DNA of 64,000 nucleotides from Antedon mediterranea (GCF_964355755.1 NC_092679.1:932001-996000), one strand, 5' to 3'; shown: positions 47,176 to 59,332, counted from the first letter of the stretch. The notes: generated by a model not told the origin, from the letters alone. Made by a program: numbers and translations.

Positions 47176-48418
47176 TTTATTGTTCAGATTTAGGAAGTTG
47201 TGATAGGGGGACCGAGATGTTGTGATGTCCAGCTGAGTGAATGGTTCCAGCTGTCTCTGATCTTGGCCAGTAAAGTAATTTTTATTTTTTTATAGGTCTT
47301 TCATTGGAGAGATATCTGTCTTTAAATAGCCATATCAATTTCTTAGTGTAATTATACTTCGTAGCAACATACATGCATCAATGCATCTCAAAATCTTACA
47401 TACTATAATCATTCATGAAAGCATAATATAACTTGCTCCTTCATTAGGTGTCTTGATAAAAAGAAACAAAATAAAAACATAGAGGGCAGTATTGAAATAT
47501 AATTACATGCGACGTTATGTGCTAATTTTTATATGTGATTTGTGAGTGCAGTGTGTATGTTATTGTTTAAGAATAATTTCTTAATATGTCTGTTTATATA
47601 AAAAAAAAAAAAAAAACAACTAAAAATAATGTAATAGTACGGTCATTCAAACTTGGAATACAAACAGTTGAATAACACATGCCATATACAATATTGACCG
47701 CTGTTAGTCCATTCAACGTTATAATACACACACACCTTGGTTGCTAATGACAACTACAATTATTACAATCAAAATCCTAACAAGGATTAAAATTAAGAGG
47801 AAGATTTTTAAGTTTCAATCCATTTAATCATTTTCAATTTAGCATGCTTCTGCACTTAGATTGGTCGAATTTCATCAATGATATTAGCTAACAATATTGT
47901 CGGTGAATGCGCTCATGATCATAGTACTATTAAATATGGAAAGCAGGCTTGAATCTCAACAAATCCATCAAGGGTTTGTACATTGGACTTCCCATTCAAC
48001 TTGGATTGTAAATAATTGAGCAGAATTAGCAAATAAGGTGTGTACTTGTTTTACCATCATCTCACCATTTCTATTTAACTTATTTGTATCACTAATAATC
48101 GTAGCCCTGAAAATCAATCATTTTTATGAAACATTTTATAATAAAAGGTATAAATATAATTTAACGCAATCACCTTATACTTTGCATAACATTTATTTTG
48201 CTTAATGTTTACTAGTTCTTGTGTTTACTTTTTAATAGCACTTCCAAATGTTCACATTAAACATGTCACTGACAACATTATCTTAAACTCATGTTAATCC
48301 TACTCGCAATACATTCATAATGTGTAGGCCCACCATGACAAACACACATACAGGGTATTTACAAATAACAATTGAATGTGAAAAAACGAATGTGAAATGT
48401 GTTTAATAATCATGACTA

Positions 48419-48552
48419 AAGCTCTGTTTACACTATCAAACTAAATGACAAATAAAGTGTGATGTGCCCAAATATGGTAGTGATATGACATGATGTCCAT
48501 ATATGGGCACATCACATGTTGTTCTATAATGTTTGATAGTGTAAACAGAGCT
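48419..48552. mobile_element. Family A inverted-repeat element (MITE-like)
   Basis: Left AAGCTCTGTTTACACTATCA and right TTTGATAGTGTAAACAGAGC are perfect inverted copies including a shared compensating T/A change (TTTAC/GTAAA). Flanking TA on both sides is a possible target duplication. Confidence 0.85.
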
Positions 48553-48721
48553 TTAACAATGAAATGAGTGGTCTTTAAACAAAGTAACATAGATGGAGTG
48601 AGATTACAATTCATCTTTCTGTATATACATGTACGTGTTAGAACTATATTGTACTTTTGCGGTATAAAAACTGTACATCATTTCAAACATTGTATTATTT
48701 TCAAAGACTGGTTTTACTTAC

Positions 48722-48750
48722 CAATTTAGCTACATCAGGCTTCTTCATGC
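48722..48750 (-). CDS. PLEKHG: PLEKHG-like 29-nt microexon
   Basis: The 29-nt exon (phase 1 in, phase 0 out) encodes the end of a split Gly then MKKPDVAKL. The acceptor TTCACTTGCAG and donor GTAAGT are good, and the phases match both neighbours exactly. It is too short for certainty without transcripts. Confidence 0.65.
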
Positions 48751-49579
48751 CTGCAAGTGAAAAAGAACAATATTATTATTTCATCTAATAAGAATATATA
48801 TGCAAATGTCAATTTAGATGTAAAATGTTTGATAATTAATATATACACAATGTTTCTATTTTATTATAATTATATTTTATAAGAAAAAATTGATCATATT
48901 TAGAATGTACACATAAATTAAAATGAATTACAAATTAAAGTACTGTAAATGAAATTGACAGGGAAAATGTCTTTTTTTTTTTATAGATTCTCATCATCGT
49001 ATTCTCTGTATTCACATTCTTAAGCTGTGTTCACACTGAGGCCCAATTTCCGGTCCCGTGGTCAGATAAAAACATTGAAAAATAGTATTCACACGAACAC
49101 ATTGCAGATTCCGCACAACACGTATGTGTGTGATTTGAAAAGTAGCTTGGAGCCTCCTCAATCATGATAACTACATAATGTTTACAATAACAAAGCACAT
49201 TAATTAATAAAATGTAACTATGATTATGACATTCATAAGTGGCCAACAAGAATAATAAATATAATAAATAATTAATTTAGAATAGATAAGATAATGAGAT
49301 TGTAAATGTTATTTTATGTTGTAAGTAAATAAGGATATCAACATAAATGTTTATCATGCTAACATATAATAAGGATATTAAATATAATAAATTAAATGAA
49401 TAATATTAATGTACATATTAAACAAAGTATACATCAACTTGTTTATATAATATTTATATTACATTTATGACAGACAAATGTTAATGCATGCTAATTTAAT
49501 ATTTCAATAATTTATATTAGAAAAAAAATCACCTGAAATACAAAGCTTTTAATCATTGCAAACAAAAAATAATTTATGC

Positions 49580-49729
49580 ATGGTTCCCGCTAGAACACAT
49601 TAACGTAATGTAACATAAGGGATTTGACAAATCACAAGCAATCAATTATTTGATGTGTCGCTGGTCATTGGTTAACTCTCTTGCGTGGCATCTACATCCT
49701 TGCGTTGCGTCCTAGTGGGAACCAAGCTT
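49580..49729. mobile_element. Family B inverted-repeat element
   Basis: Left ATGGTTCCCGCTAGAACACA, right GTTGCGTCCTAGTGGGAACC then AAGCTT. The core TTGACAAATCACAAGCAATC / GTCGCTGGTCATTGGTTAAC is diverged. Located in an intron of the PLEKHG-like gene. Confidence 0.75.
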
Positions 49730-50045
49730 AACATGAATAAACTTACAGACATAACATGGGACTTTACAAGTTAAAAAATAACAATTTAAAAATGAATTTG
49801 AAACTTTTTAGCATTTCCCTTTGTCTCTTCTTTATTCTAATATTACACAGGGTTATCAGCCTGTTGATGCCATGCCACCAAAATACAATGATATAGGAAA
49901 GAGACATACATCAAAATAAGGTTTGCAAGAACCAAGAATACGACACAGAAACCCAACAAGCATGAATTTACGAGCTGATAAAACAATGAAATTGAAAAAA
50001 CTAAGATTAAAAAAAAACAAAAAACCATCAACTCGTAACACTCAC

Positions 50046-50087
50046 CCGGCACTTCAGTCGGTTGCTCTATAGTTTCCGAAGGAGACA
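50046..50087 (-). CDS. PLEKHG: PLEKHG-like 42-nt cassette exon
   Basis: A symmetric phase 1-1 microexon (VSPSETIEQPTEVP, with the first Val split) lies between acceptor CACATGCACAG and donor GTGAGT. Because it is a multiple of three, inclusion or skipping keeps the frame. Its TIEQP motif recurs in the 20-residue repeats of the large downstream exon. Confidence 0.7.
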
Positions 50088-51326
50088 CTGTGCATGTGCA
50101 GAAGAACAAAGTTAGAAACACATTTAAGTAAACTTTAATAACTTTGCTAACAACTCCTTCTCAAGCCATTTATAGTAGTCTATTCTTTCGTTTTAGCGTT
50201 TATCTTATTTGGAAGGTTCTTTAGTGGTTCTTATATTCTCTGTAGAATAACTTTTTTTGATTTGATTTTGATTTTGATTTTGACAAAACCACTGAGGCAT
50301 GGAATAATATCTTTCTAGTAACATCAACAGCATGGACCTAATTATAGATCCATTAACAAAACCAATGGTTTTATAGATGATTTGCCAAAAGTTACTATTT
50401 AAAAATCATTGGAACAATATTATTTTATATTCTCAACATTTCTGATTTTGGAATAATCTGATTGACGGTATAGCATGATATACAGTCCACATTATAACAA
50501 GACCATTCAAATGGGTATGAGATACTATTATAGTGACATTTTATAAGGTTCATTTAGATATTATAATGACCTATAATATCTTTATAATGACTTATAATAT
50601 CTCTATGGGCACAATACCCGATGATAAACCTGGTATCTATGTTTCCAATTTGTTATGTTAGATATTTTTAGCTTGACATTGTTTGGTACTTATGTTTTCA
50701 AAGAAGAAGGCATACATTGGAGAGGTTAGCAAAGTTTAACAGACAACTAGACTATGACAGATACACAATAACAAGGAAAACAAATCCAACACCCTTTGTA
50801 ATACAAATAAGAACCATTTGTGGAGGCTAAGCAAGCATTTAAGCAAATAATAATGTTTGTCTGAGCTTACAATCTTTTTATATCGTAAATAAAATTGAAT
50901 TTTATATATATTTTTATTTATTTTAAACTTTCATTAAAATGGAACGATGTAGTCAGTCCCTAGCAACCAACTACACTTTTTATGAACTGCACTACTAATG
51001 ATGCATTGTGGGAATATGCAGTGAGTGAAGGAATGAGGTTAAACATGAAGGTCGGAGGTCATTTGAGTAAGTTCACATACTAACAAGAAATAAAGTAATA
51101 AATAAACACAAATGGTACACAATCAGAGGATGTTTATTTCATGATTATGGAAAGACTCATTAAAAATGAATTTAGAGAAAACATGAACATATGGTAATGT
51201 TTCCTTTGATGAAATGAAAGTACAATTTATATGTAAACATCTAGTGTATTTTTTGTAAGTAAAGTTAACATTGATTCTAACATTAGTTTACCTCCTGAGA
51301 CTATTCATTTGTATGGTAGGCATAAG

Positions 51327-51573
51327 GTGGCCTAAACTGAAAGGTGGTCTAAATTGGAAGGTGGCCTAAATTCAAAGACCAATCAAATACACTTTGTATA
51401 ACTTGTAACTAACCTTTATAATTTGAATAATGATTAGAATTGATTATTTATTCATTTTTGTATTTTGTAACTAATTGTATATTGAATTGAATTGTATTAT
51501 TGAAGGATTGAAAAAAAAAATTAAATTGGAAGGTGGTCTAAATTGGAAGGTGGTCTAAATTGGAAGGTGGTTT
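51327..51573. repeat. Interrupted 17-bp repeat (GGTGGTCTAAATTGGAA)
   Basis: Three diverged units at 51,327-51,375 and three nearly perfect units at 51,527-51,573 flank about 150 bp of unique AT-rich sequence. The two clusters may have arisen from one array split by insertion. Confidence 0.75.
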
Positions 51574-52376
51574 CATTTAATTAGGAAATCATCATCTTAC
51601 TGAACATAAATCAATATGTTTTTGTGAGACCAAACTTGTAAGAATACATTTGAGTATGATGAATGGTTTCTATAAATAGCGTAAAGGAAATAACATATTC
51701 CATAAGTGTCATGAGCATATCATCATGACTACAATTTATTAGGAATTTCAAATCCCCAGTGACAATGAAGAAGTAACCTTTAGCAAATTGTCAAATGGTA
51801 AACAATGAAAGCTACAAGAGTTGTTAATAAAAAATAGAATTGAAGTGAGGTAAGAACATGTAGTGTAGTGTGCTTGTGTGGCTTTTCTAAAGATTAAAAT
51901 ACAAGACTTTATATTCCCAATGGAATAACACAAGTGAATCAAGCATTGTGTTGTTAATGTTAGGTTGGCAATGATGGAAACTGTGTTTGGTAAAAGGTGA
52001 ATCGGTGATGGTTCATAGCGGTGATAGTTCATAGTGGATTGATTATTCACATTGTTTACAACATGCAATGTGATTTAACATAGTATTTATTTACTTTGGC
52101 AGACAAATCCAATTCTAATATTTTTTTTTAATGTACTGAGTAGAAATACTGTATGCATGCAAGACAAGCATAACATTTTTAAATATCTTTCTTGTCTAAG
52201 AACAAAATATTAATCAGCTAATTAGATATATAATTTAACAAATATAAATGTTCAACTATATACTATTATATTCAACTATGTTATAATTCACATGAATATT
52301 AAACCATGCTATATGTAATGGCTATGGGGTAAATGACATGCATGAGTGAGCAATGACATGATTTCTACATGCTTAC

Positions 52377-52517
52377 CTTTGACCTGAATGTTGCCTCGTC
52401 TAAGTTGGCTGGCTGGATCCGAATATCTTCTTCTACGGCGTTGTTTTGATCGATGTTTACGTTTTCGTAATTTCACAGGTTGTTCATCCGTTGAGTGGTA
52501 ATCCCCGTCTTTTGATC
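52377..52517 (-). CDS. PLEKHG: PLEKHG-like exon: basic linker after the PH domain
   Basis: The 141-nt phase 1-1 exon reads SKDGDYHSTDEQPVKLRKRK, HRSKQRRRRRYSDPASQL and RRGNIQVK. A run of about 13 Arg/Lys residues within 18 could serve as a nuclear-localisation or membrane-binding patch; that role is inference. Serines next to arginines are possible kinase sites. Acceptor AAATTAG, donor GTAAGC. Confidence 0.88.
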
Positions 52518-53026
52518 CTAATTTAAAATAAGTACAATTATTATTAAGACGATTTAAATAGTTATTAATAATATTATTATTATTGTTTTAATATTTATGA
52601 ATTTGGTAGTATCTACCCTCAATTGATGAAATTTGGAATAGGCCCTCTATGGACTCACCGGAGCCACAGTGCAGTGTATGTACCATGAATGTCAGAGGGG
52701 CTTAAATAGACAAGTACACCTCTATACTTTTGAAAGAAACAATGGGTTCTTTAAAGGTCACACAAAAATGTCAATACTGGAACTCCTTATTCAAGCGGAT
52801 TTGTTCTACCACAAGAACTAGGAGAATGCTGATTTTAGGGTTATGATTTAACCCCGGAACACTTGATTCAACAGAACGTAAATCTGTAAAAACCAATATA
52901 CTGCCCACTATACACCCACAGAACAAACTACTACAAGTTGAGCAGAGTTATCTGCAGTTTGCCGCACTTAAATTCCAACTTAAACAATGCCTTCTTGATC
53001 TTGTGCAGCAGTAGCTATCTTAATAC

Positions 53027-53141
53027 CTTGACTGTTGAGTACAATATCCTTAGCCTTGTTAGGTATCAGTCCGCTAAAATTCTCCAGAATCATTTTCTTT
53101 ATTTGATGTGTCCACTGCTGCTTCTGCTCAAGAGCTTTGGC
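53027..53141 (-). CDS. PLEKHG: PLEKHG-like exon: PH C-terminal helix
   Basis: This 115-nt exon (phase 0 in, phase 1 out) encodes AKALEQKQQWTHQIKKMILE then NFSGLIPNKAKDIVLNSQ. W..IKK.I.EN....IP.KAK is the C-terminal PH helix and post-PH motif of the family. The donor AAG|GTATTA is the weakest in this gene but is the only phase-1 donor before an in-frame stop, and it fits the next exon. Confidence 0.85.
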
Positions 53142-53289
53142 CTAAACGACAAATATAAATAACATTAAAAACATGTTTTCATTTTTATCAACTAGTGCAT
53201 AAATTTCCTCACAAACTCTACTCTATAACCACAGTTTTCAAACTTTACGAAATAAAAATGTGTTTAGGATTTTGTAAATGAATAGTTAC

Positions 53290-53385
53290 CACAAGTACAT
53301 ATTGCTCATCCCTGTTGTCAAACGGCATAACAATAAACCCAAATGATTCCTTAGCGATATTCTCCATTAGTAACAAATTGGAACA
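53290..53385 (-). CDS. PLEKHG: PLEKHG-like exon: PH domain strands 5-6
   Basis: The 32-codon phase 0-0 exon reads CSNLLLMENIAKESFGFIVM then PFDNRDEQYVLV. The pattern CSNL.L.E.....SF...PFDN....Y.L is the conserved second half of PLEKHG PH domains. Acceptor TTTCAG, donor GTAACT. Confidence 0.93.
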
Positions 53386-53507
53386 CTGAAATAATAAAAA
53401 AATAATGACACTTTGATGGATGAAATAGATGAATCGGTGTCCAGGTATTTATGAAACTCCTAAATGCAATGAAAGCTATCTTTAAAAAAATTCTAGTGTA
53501 GTCTTAC

Positions 53508-53633
53508 CTTAATTTCTGTTTTAATTGCAATGTACCCATCCTCCCGCCGCTTTGCGATAAAGAAAACTTTCTCAAATAAGTAGACGTGACGCTCTCCTCT
53601 AGCTCCTCTGGATCCTTGTAACCTCATTACATC
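53508..53633 (-). CDS. PLEKHG: PLEKHG-like exon: PH domain strands 2-4
   Basis: The 42-codon phase 0-0 exon contains MRLQGSRGARGERHVYLFEK and VFFIAKRREDGYIAIKTEIK. F..VFF..KR..DGY..IKT. is typical of the PH domain following a PLEKHG DH domain, where R/K residues line the possible phosphoinositide face. Confidence 0.93.
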
Positions 53634-53935
53634 CTAGTAACACAAATATAAATTTAAAAATATTAAATATCAATATCTTTTTAAAACTAAACCATTTTCA
53701 AATCTTCTATTCTCCTTCTGATAAATTCAAAGTAGGACAGGTCTCGTCACCATTCTATTGGTCACTGATTGACCACTTCTATATTTTCTATGAATATTTA
53801 GGAACATGAGCATTAGTTGATCAAACCCAGCACAGTTAATAATCAATCGGTACAATTTAGTTCGCAAAATTTTGATTATACCACTAACATCTACCAAAAT
53901 CTTGCTTATAAATAGACGTAAACATTGTAACTTAC

Positions 53936-53971
53936 TTCAAGTAGTAACTCTCCGTATGATGATAGGTCTCG
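53936..53971 (-). CDS. PLEKHG: PLEKHG-like exon: first PH strand (36 nt)
   Basis: The 12-codon microexon RDLSSYGELLLE starts the PH domain (families typically show ..L..YGELVLE). It is phase 0-0, with acceptor TTTTTTTCAG and donor GTAAGT. Skipping it would keep the frame but remove the first PH strand. Confidence 0.88.
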
Positions 53972-54220
53972 CTGAAAAAAAAAAAGAACATCAATAATGA
54001 CGACTGATTGTACATAATGATATAGCCATGTTTATTGTCTGTAACCATTAACCAGGCCTGTATTAACCCTAGGGTATGTTTGTAAGAAATTTGTAATAAT
54101 TCCTGTTATACATTAATTTATATGTTGTGAATCAATGATTATGAATAGGGCCTTTAATTTTATGTATACTTAAATTTCAAGAACTTATTCTTTGAAAAAT
54201 TAGGGTGTGCATAAACTTAC

Positions 54221-54382
54221 GGTGTGATCTAGTAATAGAGTTTGAATCTGTTGCACTCGCAGGACCATGTCACTCTGCGCTTTCATGTGATTTATCTGCT
54301 TAGCAACCTCCTTCATCGCATCCAATGCCTCTTCCAATGTATCATAAATATCATCATCACGACTTATGTGTTTACAGATGTC
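54221..54382 (-). CDS. PLEKHG: PLEKHG-like exon: C-terminal DH helix
   Basis: A 54-codon phase 0-0 exon encodes DICKHISRDDDIYDTLEEAL, DAMKEVAKQINHMK and RVQQIQTLLLDHT. It corresponds to the long last DH helix (usually ..ALxxMxxVAxxIN.MK) leading into the PH domain. The acceptor TTTTTACAG and donor GTAAGT are strong. Confidence 0.93.
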
Positions 54383-54483
54383 CTGTAAAAAGAACAAATA
54401 ATTAATGCTGGATTGGAAGGAATGCATGACTGATAGGTTAATGTATGAATTGGTCAAGTTGTGCTGCTGAGCGTTTTAGTATA

Positions 54484-54925
54484 GAGTTGTGTGGCCGAGT
54501 GGTTAAGAGTAGAGTTGTATGGCCGAGCAGTTAAGGGAGGAGTTACGCAACCTGTAGCAACACAATCAGCACAGGTTCAAGGCTCTCCTCGACTGTAGGC
54601 GTGACCACGTTGGCTTCCGTGTGTCCGTAGAGGACCTCATTGAAAATTCCACTGAGTATGAACATTGACAAATATGAATGTCTTCATTTAAGTTTCAGTT
54701 GGGTAAAACATGATTTTAAATTGTATGCAGTAATTATCTGTCTACAAACTATTGTAGTATTGTATTATTGTGTGTCCTTAATTTATTAATCTATTGTTTA
54801 TTTTATACTATTGTTTTGTTAATGTTGGAGTAAGAGCAGTTTATATCTATACCTATTGCTTGCTCCTGGCAAGATTTTACTTTTGTAAATTTGCAAAATA
54901 AATATTATAATTATTATTAATAGCT
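54484..54925 (+). mobile_element. tRNA-derived SINE candidate
   Basis: GTGTGGCCGAGTGGTTAAGA is a Leu/Ser-type tRNA A-box region, partly duplicated as TATGGCCGAGCAGTTAAGG, with a B-box-like AGGTTCAAGGCTC at 54,572. An unrelated body follows (GTGACCACGTTGGCTTCC, GTCCGTAGAGGACCTCATTG) and an AT-rich tail AAATAAATATTATAATTATT near 54,895-54,920. Exact ends and target duplication are uncertain. Confidence 0.55.
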
Positions 54926-55603
54926 TTATCATGTTTGAAGTAGTACTAAACAATAAGAACACACATCTAAGCTTCTGTTTGTAGCCGAAGGACACAAGGC
55001 GCTGGACTGGCAGTACTAGCTGGTAAAGTACAAGGATATGACGCCTGGATTGACACAATTCACAAGGATTATTCCGTTTGGTTACCGTCGTTAGGGGAGA
55101 AATCCTGGTTTTGACAGGATTTAAAACAGGGCCCAGAAAAGAAAGGAATAATATTAAACCACCAACTTAAAACGTCAATAAGTGACAGGAAACGGGTCAT
55201 AGATCTAAGTAATTCTTAACGCTTAGATCATTGGTGTTTCTTAGGCCTAGGATTTTAACTACCGCTGCACTACTACTTATAGGATCTACTTATACTTTGT
55301 ATAGCCACTCACGTCAAACCTGCTGGTTTAAGACAATCATGACTCTCCATATTATTCTTTCATAAAAATATTCAAATTAGTAAAAGTGAGTTGAAGTGAA
55401 ATTTCTAGGTTGGATATGAAATAATCTGAAATATTTCATAAAGATTAAGACATATTAAGAATTAGAAATGTTAAGTATTGTTCTATAAGATTGTATAATC
55501 GCTTCTTATTTATTTAAGATTAATGTTATATATTTGATACTTTTCTTTTTATATTGCCTTATGAATGTGTGACGCTGACACAAAAGCGTTTATTCATTAA
55601 AGT

Positions 55604-56031
55604 TTAGTGTGTTTAGTGTGTTTAGTGTGTTTAGTGTGTTTAGTGTGTTTAGTGTGTTTAGTGTGTTTTGTGTGTTTTGTGTGTTTTGTGTGTTTTGTGT
55701 GTTTTGTGTGTTTTGTGTGTTTTGTGTGTTTTGTGTGTTTTGTGTGTTTTGTGTGTTTTGTGTGTTTTGTGTGTTTAGTGTGTTTAGTGTGTTTAGTGTG
55801 TTTAGTGTGTTTAGTGTGTTTAGTGTGTTTAGTGTGTTTAGTGTGTTTTGTGTGTTTTGTGTGTTTTGTGTGTTTTGTGTGTTTAGTGTGTTTAGTGTGT
55901 TTTGTGTTTAGTGTGTTTAGTGTGTTTTGTGTTTAGTGTGTTTAGTGTTTAGTGTGTTTAGTATGTTTTGTGTTTAGTGTGTTTAGTGTGTTTTGTGTTT
56001 AGTGTGTTTAGTGTGTTTTGTGTGTTTTGTT
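55604..56031. repeat. 9-bp minisatellite next to the DH-exon donor, about 47 units
   Basis: GTGTTTAGT and GTGTTTTGT units alternate in blocks with a few short units. On the sense (minus) strand it is a CA-rich tract of ACTAAACAC/ACAAAACAC, beginning about 24 nt after the donor at 56,054. Long Cys-Phe-Val open frames over it are repeat artefacts. Confidence 0.97.
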
Positions 56032-56054
56032 TCTGTCAACATTTTGTTACTTAC

Positions 56055-56252
56055 ATGAAATAATAGATGATACTTCAAAATCCTTTGCACAGGTTTTAGT
56101 AAGTAAGCCCCAAGAGGGAGAGGGTGGCCTAGCTTGTCCTGTGCCTCCTGCAAGAAGCTGTACATGGTGGGGTCCAGAAGACACTTTGTAAGCACTCTCA
56201 CAGCACTTGGGTAATTCATGCAATACTGGGAATACATAATAAACTCTTCTTC
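56055..56252 (-). CDS. PLEKHG: PLEKHG-like exon: DH domain CR3 core
   Basis: The 66-codon exon (phase 0-0) contains [20 protein letters not shown] and [20 protein letters not shown]. The [12 protein letters not shown] stretch is the signature helix of Dbl-homology exchange factors that contacts the GTPase. The acceptor is TTTTTAG and the donor GTAAGT. Immediately downstream in the sense strand begins a CA-rich 9-bp minisatellite. Confidence 0.95.
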
Positions 56253-59200
56253 CTAAAAGAAAAAAACAGTTTTAAAGAGTTTATTCATAAAACAGACATT
56301 AACCACACAGGACAATCCACCTGGACAATGACCACTCATAATGGACTCTTGACCATGTCTTTCTTAAACAGAAACATTAATATAATGGCAGCCTACAGTA
56401 GTATTATGTACTGTAGTACCAAAGGTAACAGTTTATGAGTTGACATTACCAGAACAGTATATCAATTATCTTTTAAAAAGTTGAATGACTTACAAAAGAA
56501 AGTAGTATCAAAACCAAATTTTATAGAACTATATTGTTTATTGTTTATAAATAATAAACAAACAAATAAACAATGCTTGTAATTATTTCAGCTGTTTTAT
56601 CCATCAACATTGTATTGTTCCCTTTAGAATTCAATGTTAGTGTTTTTACATTCTTTGCCCACAATAACCACTGTGACCAGTCTACCATGAGAATTACGCC
56701 ACAATAGTATGCATGAATCACTCATTTAATTACAATGCTAATTCATTAAAATCACAAATATAAAATTTAATAGGGATGCCCCCCTCCCCTGAAAAGGAGT
56801 TGGTTGTAGTGTTAGATACTGTCCTTCATTTGTTTCACAAAAAGGTGTCACCTTAACACCTTAATGGGTGTGTCCTTGAATCAACTTTCAGAGCTACTTT
56901 ATAATTATGTTATGTAATAATTATTCGCGATAAGAGTTTTAAACGATTCCCTTATTTGTATTAAAAGGTGTAAAACAATTTCAGGAATCTGCAACTTCCA
57001 ACATGGAACTCTTAAATAGAGAAGAAACCTTCCACTTATAAAGCCTATATGCAAACAAAATATTTTCAAAAGATAATTCTATTAATTAATTGAAAACAAA
57101 CAAAACAGAGAAACTTATCAGAACTTTGAAGGAACGTCGGAAAGGAATAAAAGAAATGAAATTGATTGAGTACAAGGTTAAGAAGGAAGAATGAAAGAAG
57201 TCATTGAAAGTAATTATATAAAAAAAACAGGTCAAAGTCAAAACACATTCCTATTTCAATCTAAACAGTTCTACTGAAATTACTGCAGTACCATAATTAG
57301 ATTTTTACTGCAGTAATGTATGATTTTAGTTTGTTTTAATGTAGGAGGCAGTCTGAGCCACTGTGCACAACCATCAGTATTTAATGTATGTTTATACAAT
57401 AAAAGCTAAATAATTGCATAAATAGGTTTTAATGAGAAAAAATTCAATAATTTTATGACGCAAAACTTCAATCTAGGTTTTAATTGATCAAAACCCACTA
57501 TGGATAACCTTCTACTGAATCTTATATTTTAATTTTTATTTTTTCATTCTAATAATAATAAATTATTCTTTCCAATAATTGCAATCTCCATAGTTGATAT
57601 TAAGATTCCATAGGGATATCCCAACGGAAATGATCCATACTAATAACTCTATCAACAACTTCCTGTGATGTCATCCTGGTCACCTGATCTTGGCTACTGG
57701 ATTTAGTGAAAGACAAATTCACATTCAGAGACAGATATCAAGATTTATTTGTATGTTATGATAATTGTTAGACTTATTCCTGTGCTAGACGATGGTTGAA
57801 CTTTACTACATTTATTTCACCTATGTCGCCGATAACCTTGGGTTGTTTTATTTATGAAATGTTTGCTTCCACTTGCGACATATTACTGTACTTAAATTAA
57901 TAAAGATCTGTAACATTTGCTTATATTTATGTGGGTGTTATTATTAATTTATTTCCTATTTTTTAAAGGAATGTTGAAGTGGGTGTTGTCACAGGTGATG
58001 GGGTTCTTTTGAAAAATACAAATATTCTACAATTGGACTTTTCCAATTTTGATTAAAATGTTTACAAAATCTATAAACAAGTGTAGTATTTTAATTACAT
58101 TTTTTTTGTTATAAGATTAAAGGATAATGTATACAAAAAATAAAATATGTTATTCTAAATTATTAGTTGTTTGACATTAATATTGTAAAGAATAAAGAAT
58201 GCACCGAAAACCTGATTAATGCCAAGGCCATAAAGGGGTTTGCAACTGTGTTATAATTGACTTTTAATACAACTACTATATAATTCTTTCAGTGTCATTA
58301 CTTTAGTGATTCCATCAACTAATAATATTTACAAGCAACTAATAAAAACTAAGCTTGCAACAACTAACTCAATTTTATACATATATTCTCTTATCAATAT
58401 AGGATTATCATCTACTCCAATCATTAAACATACACTTTATTAAATACTTAGATGTATTGCCTTTTTAAGTATTTAAACAATTATTTTTTCATAGTAATTG
58501 GTAATCTTAAAAAATTAATTATTAAAACTAGTTTGGTTTCTCTTCCTCCTCACTCAATATTATTGCATTTTTTATCAAACTTTGTCAAATATTTCTTTTT
58601 GCCTACTCCTACTCATCAACTCATCTTATTTTGTTAATGTTTCCCTTCTTATGGCACTTCACCTTTATTACTACTATGACATAAACATCAGCATACATTA
58701 TTAAATTACTGAATTATGCTGTTAAGCTCTGTCTACACTATCAAACTTTATGTGACAAAAAAATGGGATGTGCCCATATATGGACATGATGATGTCGTAT
58801 GACTACCATATTTTGGGCATATCACTACTGTACCATATTTGGGCATACTACTGTCATATTTGGGCATGTCACTTTTTATTTAGTATAGACAGAGCTTAAT
58901 CATTTCTGTACTAATCAGTCATCTCAGTACCAACAATCAGCCGTTGGTTCTACAGATTTTTTTTATACACATAAGACATCAAATGATGTAATTGATGATT
59001 AACACTTTAACTTAGTTGTCAAATGGGTTCAACTGGAAACAGAAATCTTTGGTACTCCTCCACCTACACTCAACATTGAAAATAAAAAACCAAAATCTTA
59101 TTCACAAATTTGTGTCAGTTTACAGTAACACCAGTTTGAGCATGTACATACAGTAATGGTAACAATCTATATTACCCTTTTGGTGCCCCTTGCCCAATTG

Positions 59201-59262
59201 TACAACAAGCCAACAGGAACCTGCACTCTTTTGCAATGCACTACAATGTCAAATAAACATAC
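56253..59262. other. Intron between two DH-domain exons
   Basis: AT-rich intron with one family A element at 58.7 kb. No exon, RNA gene or other repeat was recognised. Confidence 0.5.
58724..58897. mobile_element. Family A inverted-repeat element (MITE-like)
   Basis: Left AAGCTCTGTCTACACTATCA and right AGTATAGACAGAGCTT. The interior holds several ACCATATTTGGGCAT units in tandem, as in the copy at 14,227. Confidence 0.8.
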
Positions 59263-59332
59263 CTTTTCTAGGAAACATTCTGCAATTAAAACCGGATCAC
59301 TCTCACAATCTTCTAAATCTTTTAAAAACTCT
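59263..59332 (-). CDS. PLEKHG: PLEKHG-like exon: DH domain, central helices
   Basis: This 70-nt exon enters in phase 2 and leaves in phase 0 (donor GTATGT). It reads EFLKDLEDCESDPVLIAECF then LEK. The pattern L.DLE.C..DP..IAECF matches the middle of PLEKHG DH domains. It is the most 5' coding exon I can see; the upstream DH exon is not found between 59,333 and 64,000. Confidence 0.85.

Larger units (their letters stand above)
46465..52376. other. Introns of the PLEKHG-like gene between small exons
   Basis: Apart from the exons at 48,722 and 50,046 this region is AT-rich intron with family A copies (46.8 and 48.4 kb), a family B copy (49.6 kb), GATTTT microsatellite at 50,252-50,282 and a GGTGGTCTAAATTGGAA repeat at 51,327-51,573. 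No further gene seen. Confidence 0.5.

Noticed and set aside
55607-55936. Two long plus-strand open frames of Cys-Phe-Val and Ser-Val-Phe repeats
   Set aside because: They are direct translations of the 9-bp minisatellite.
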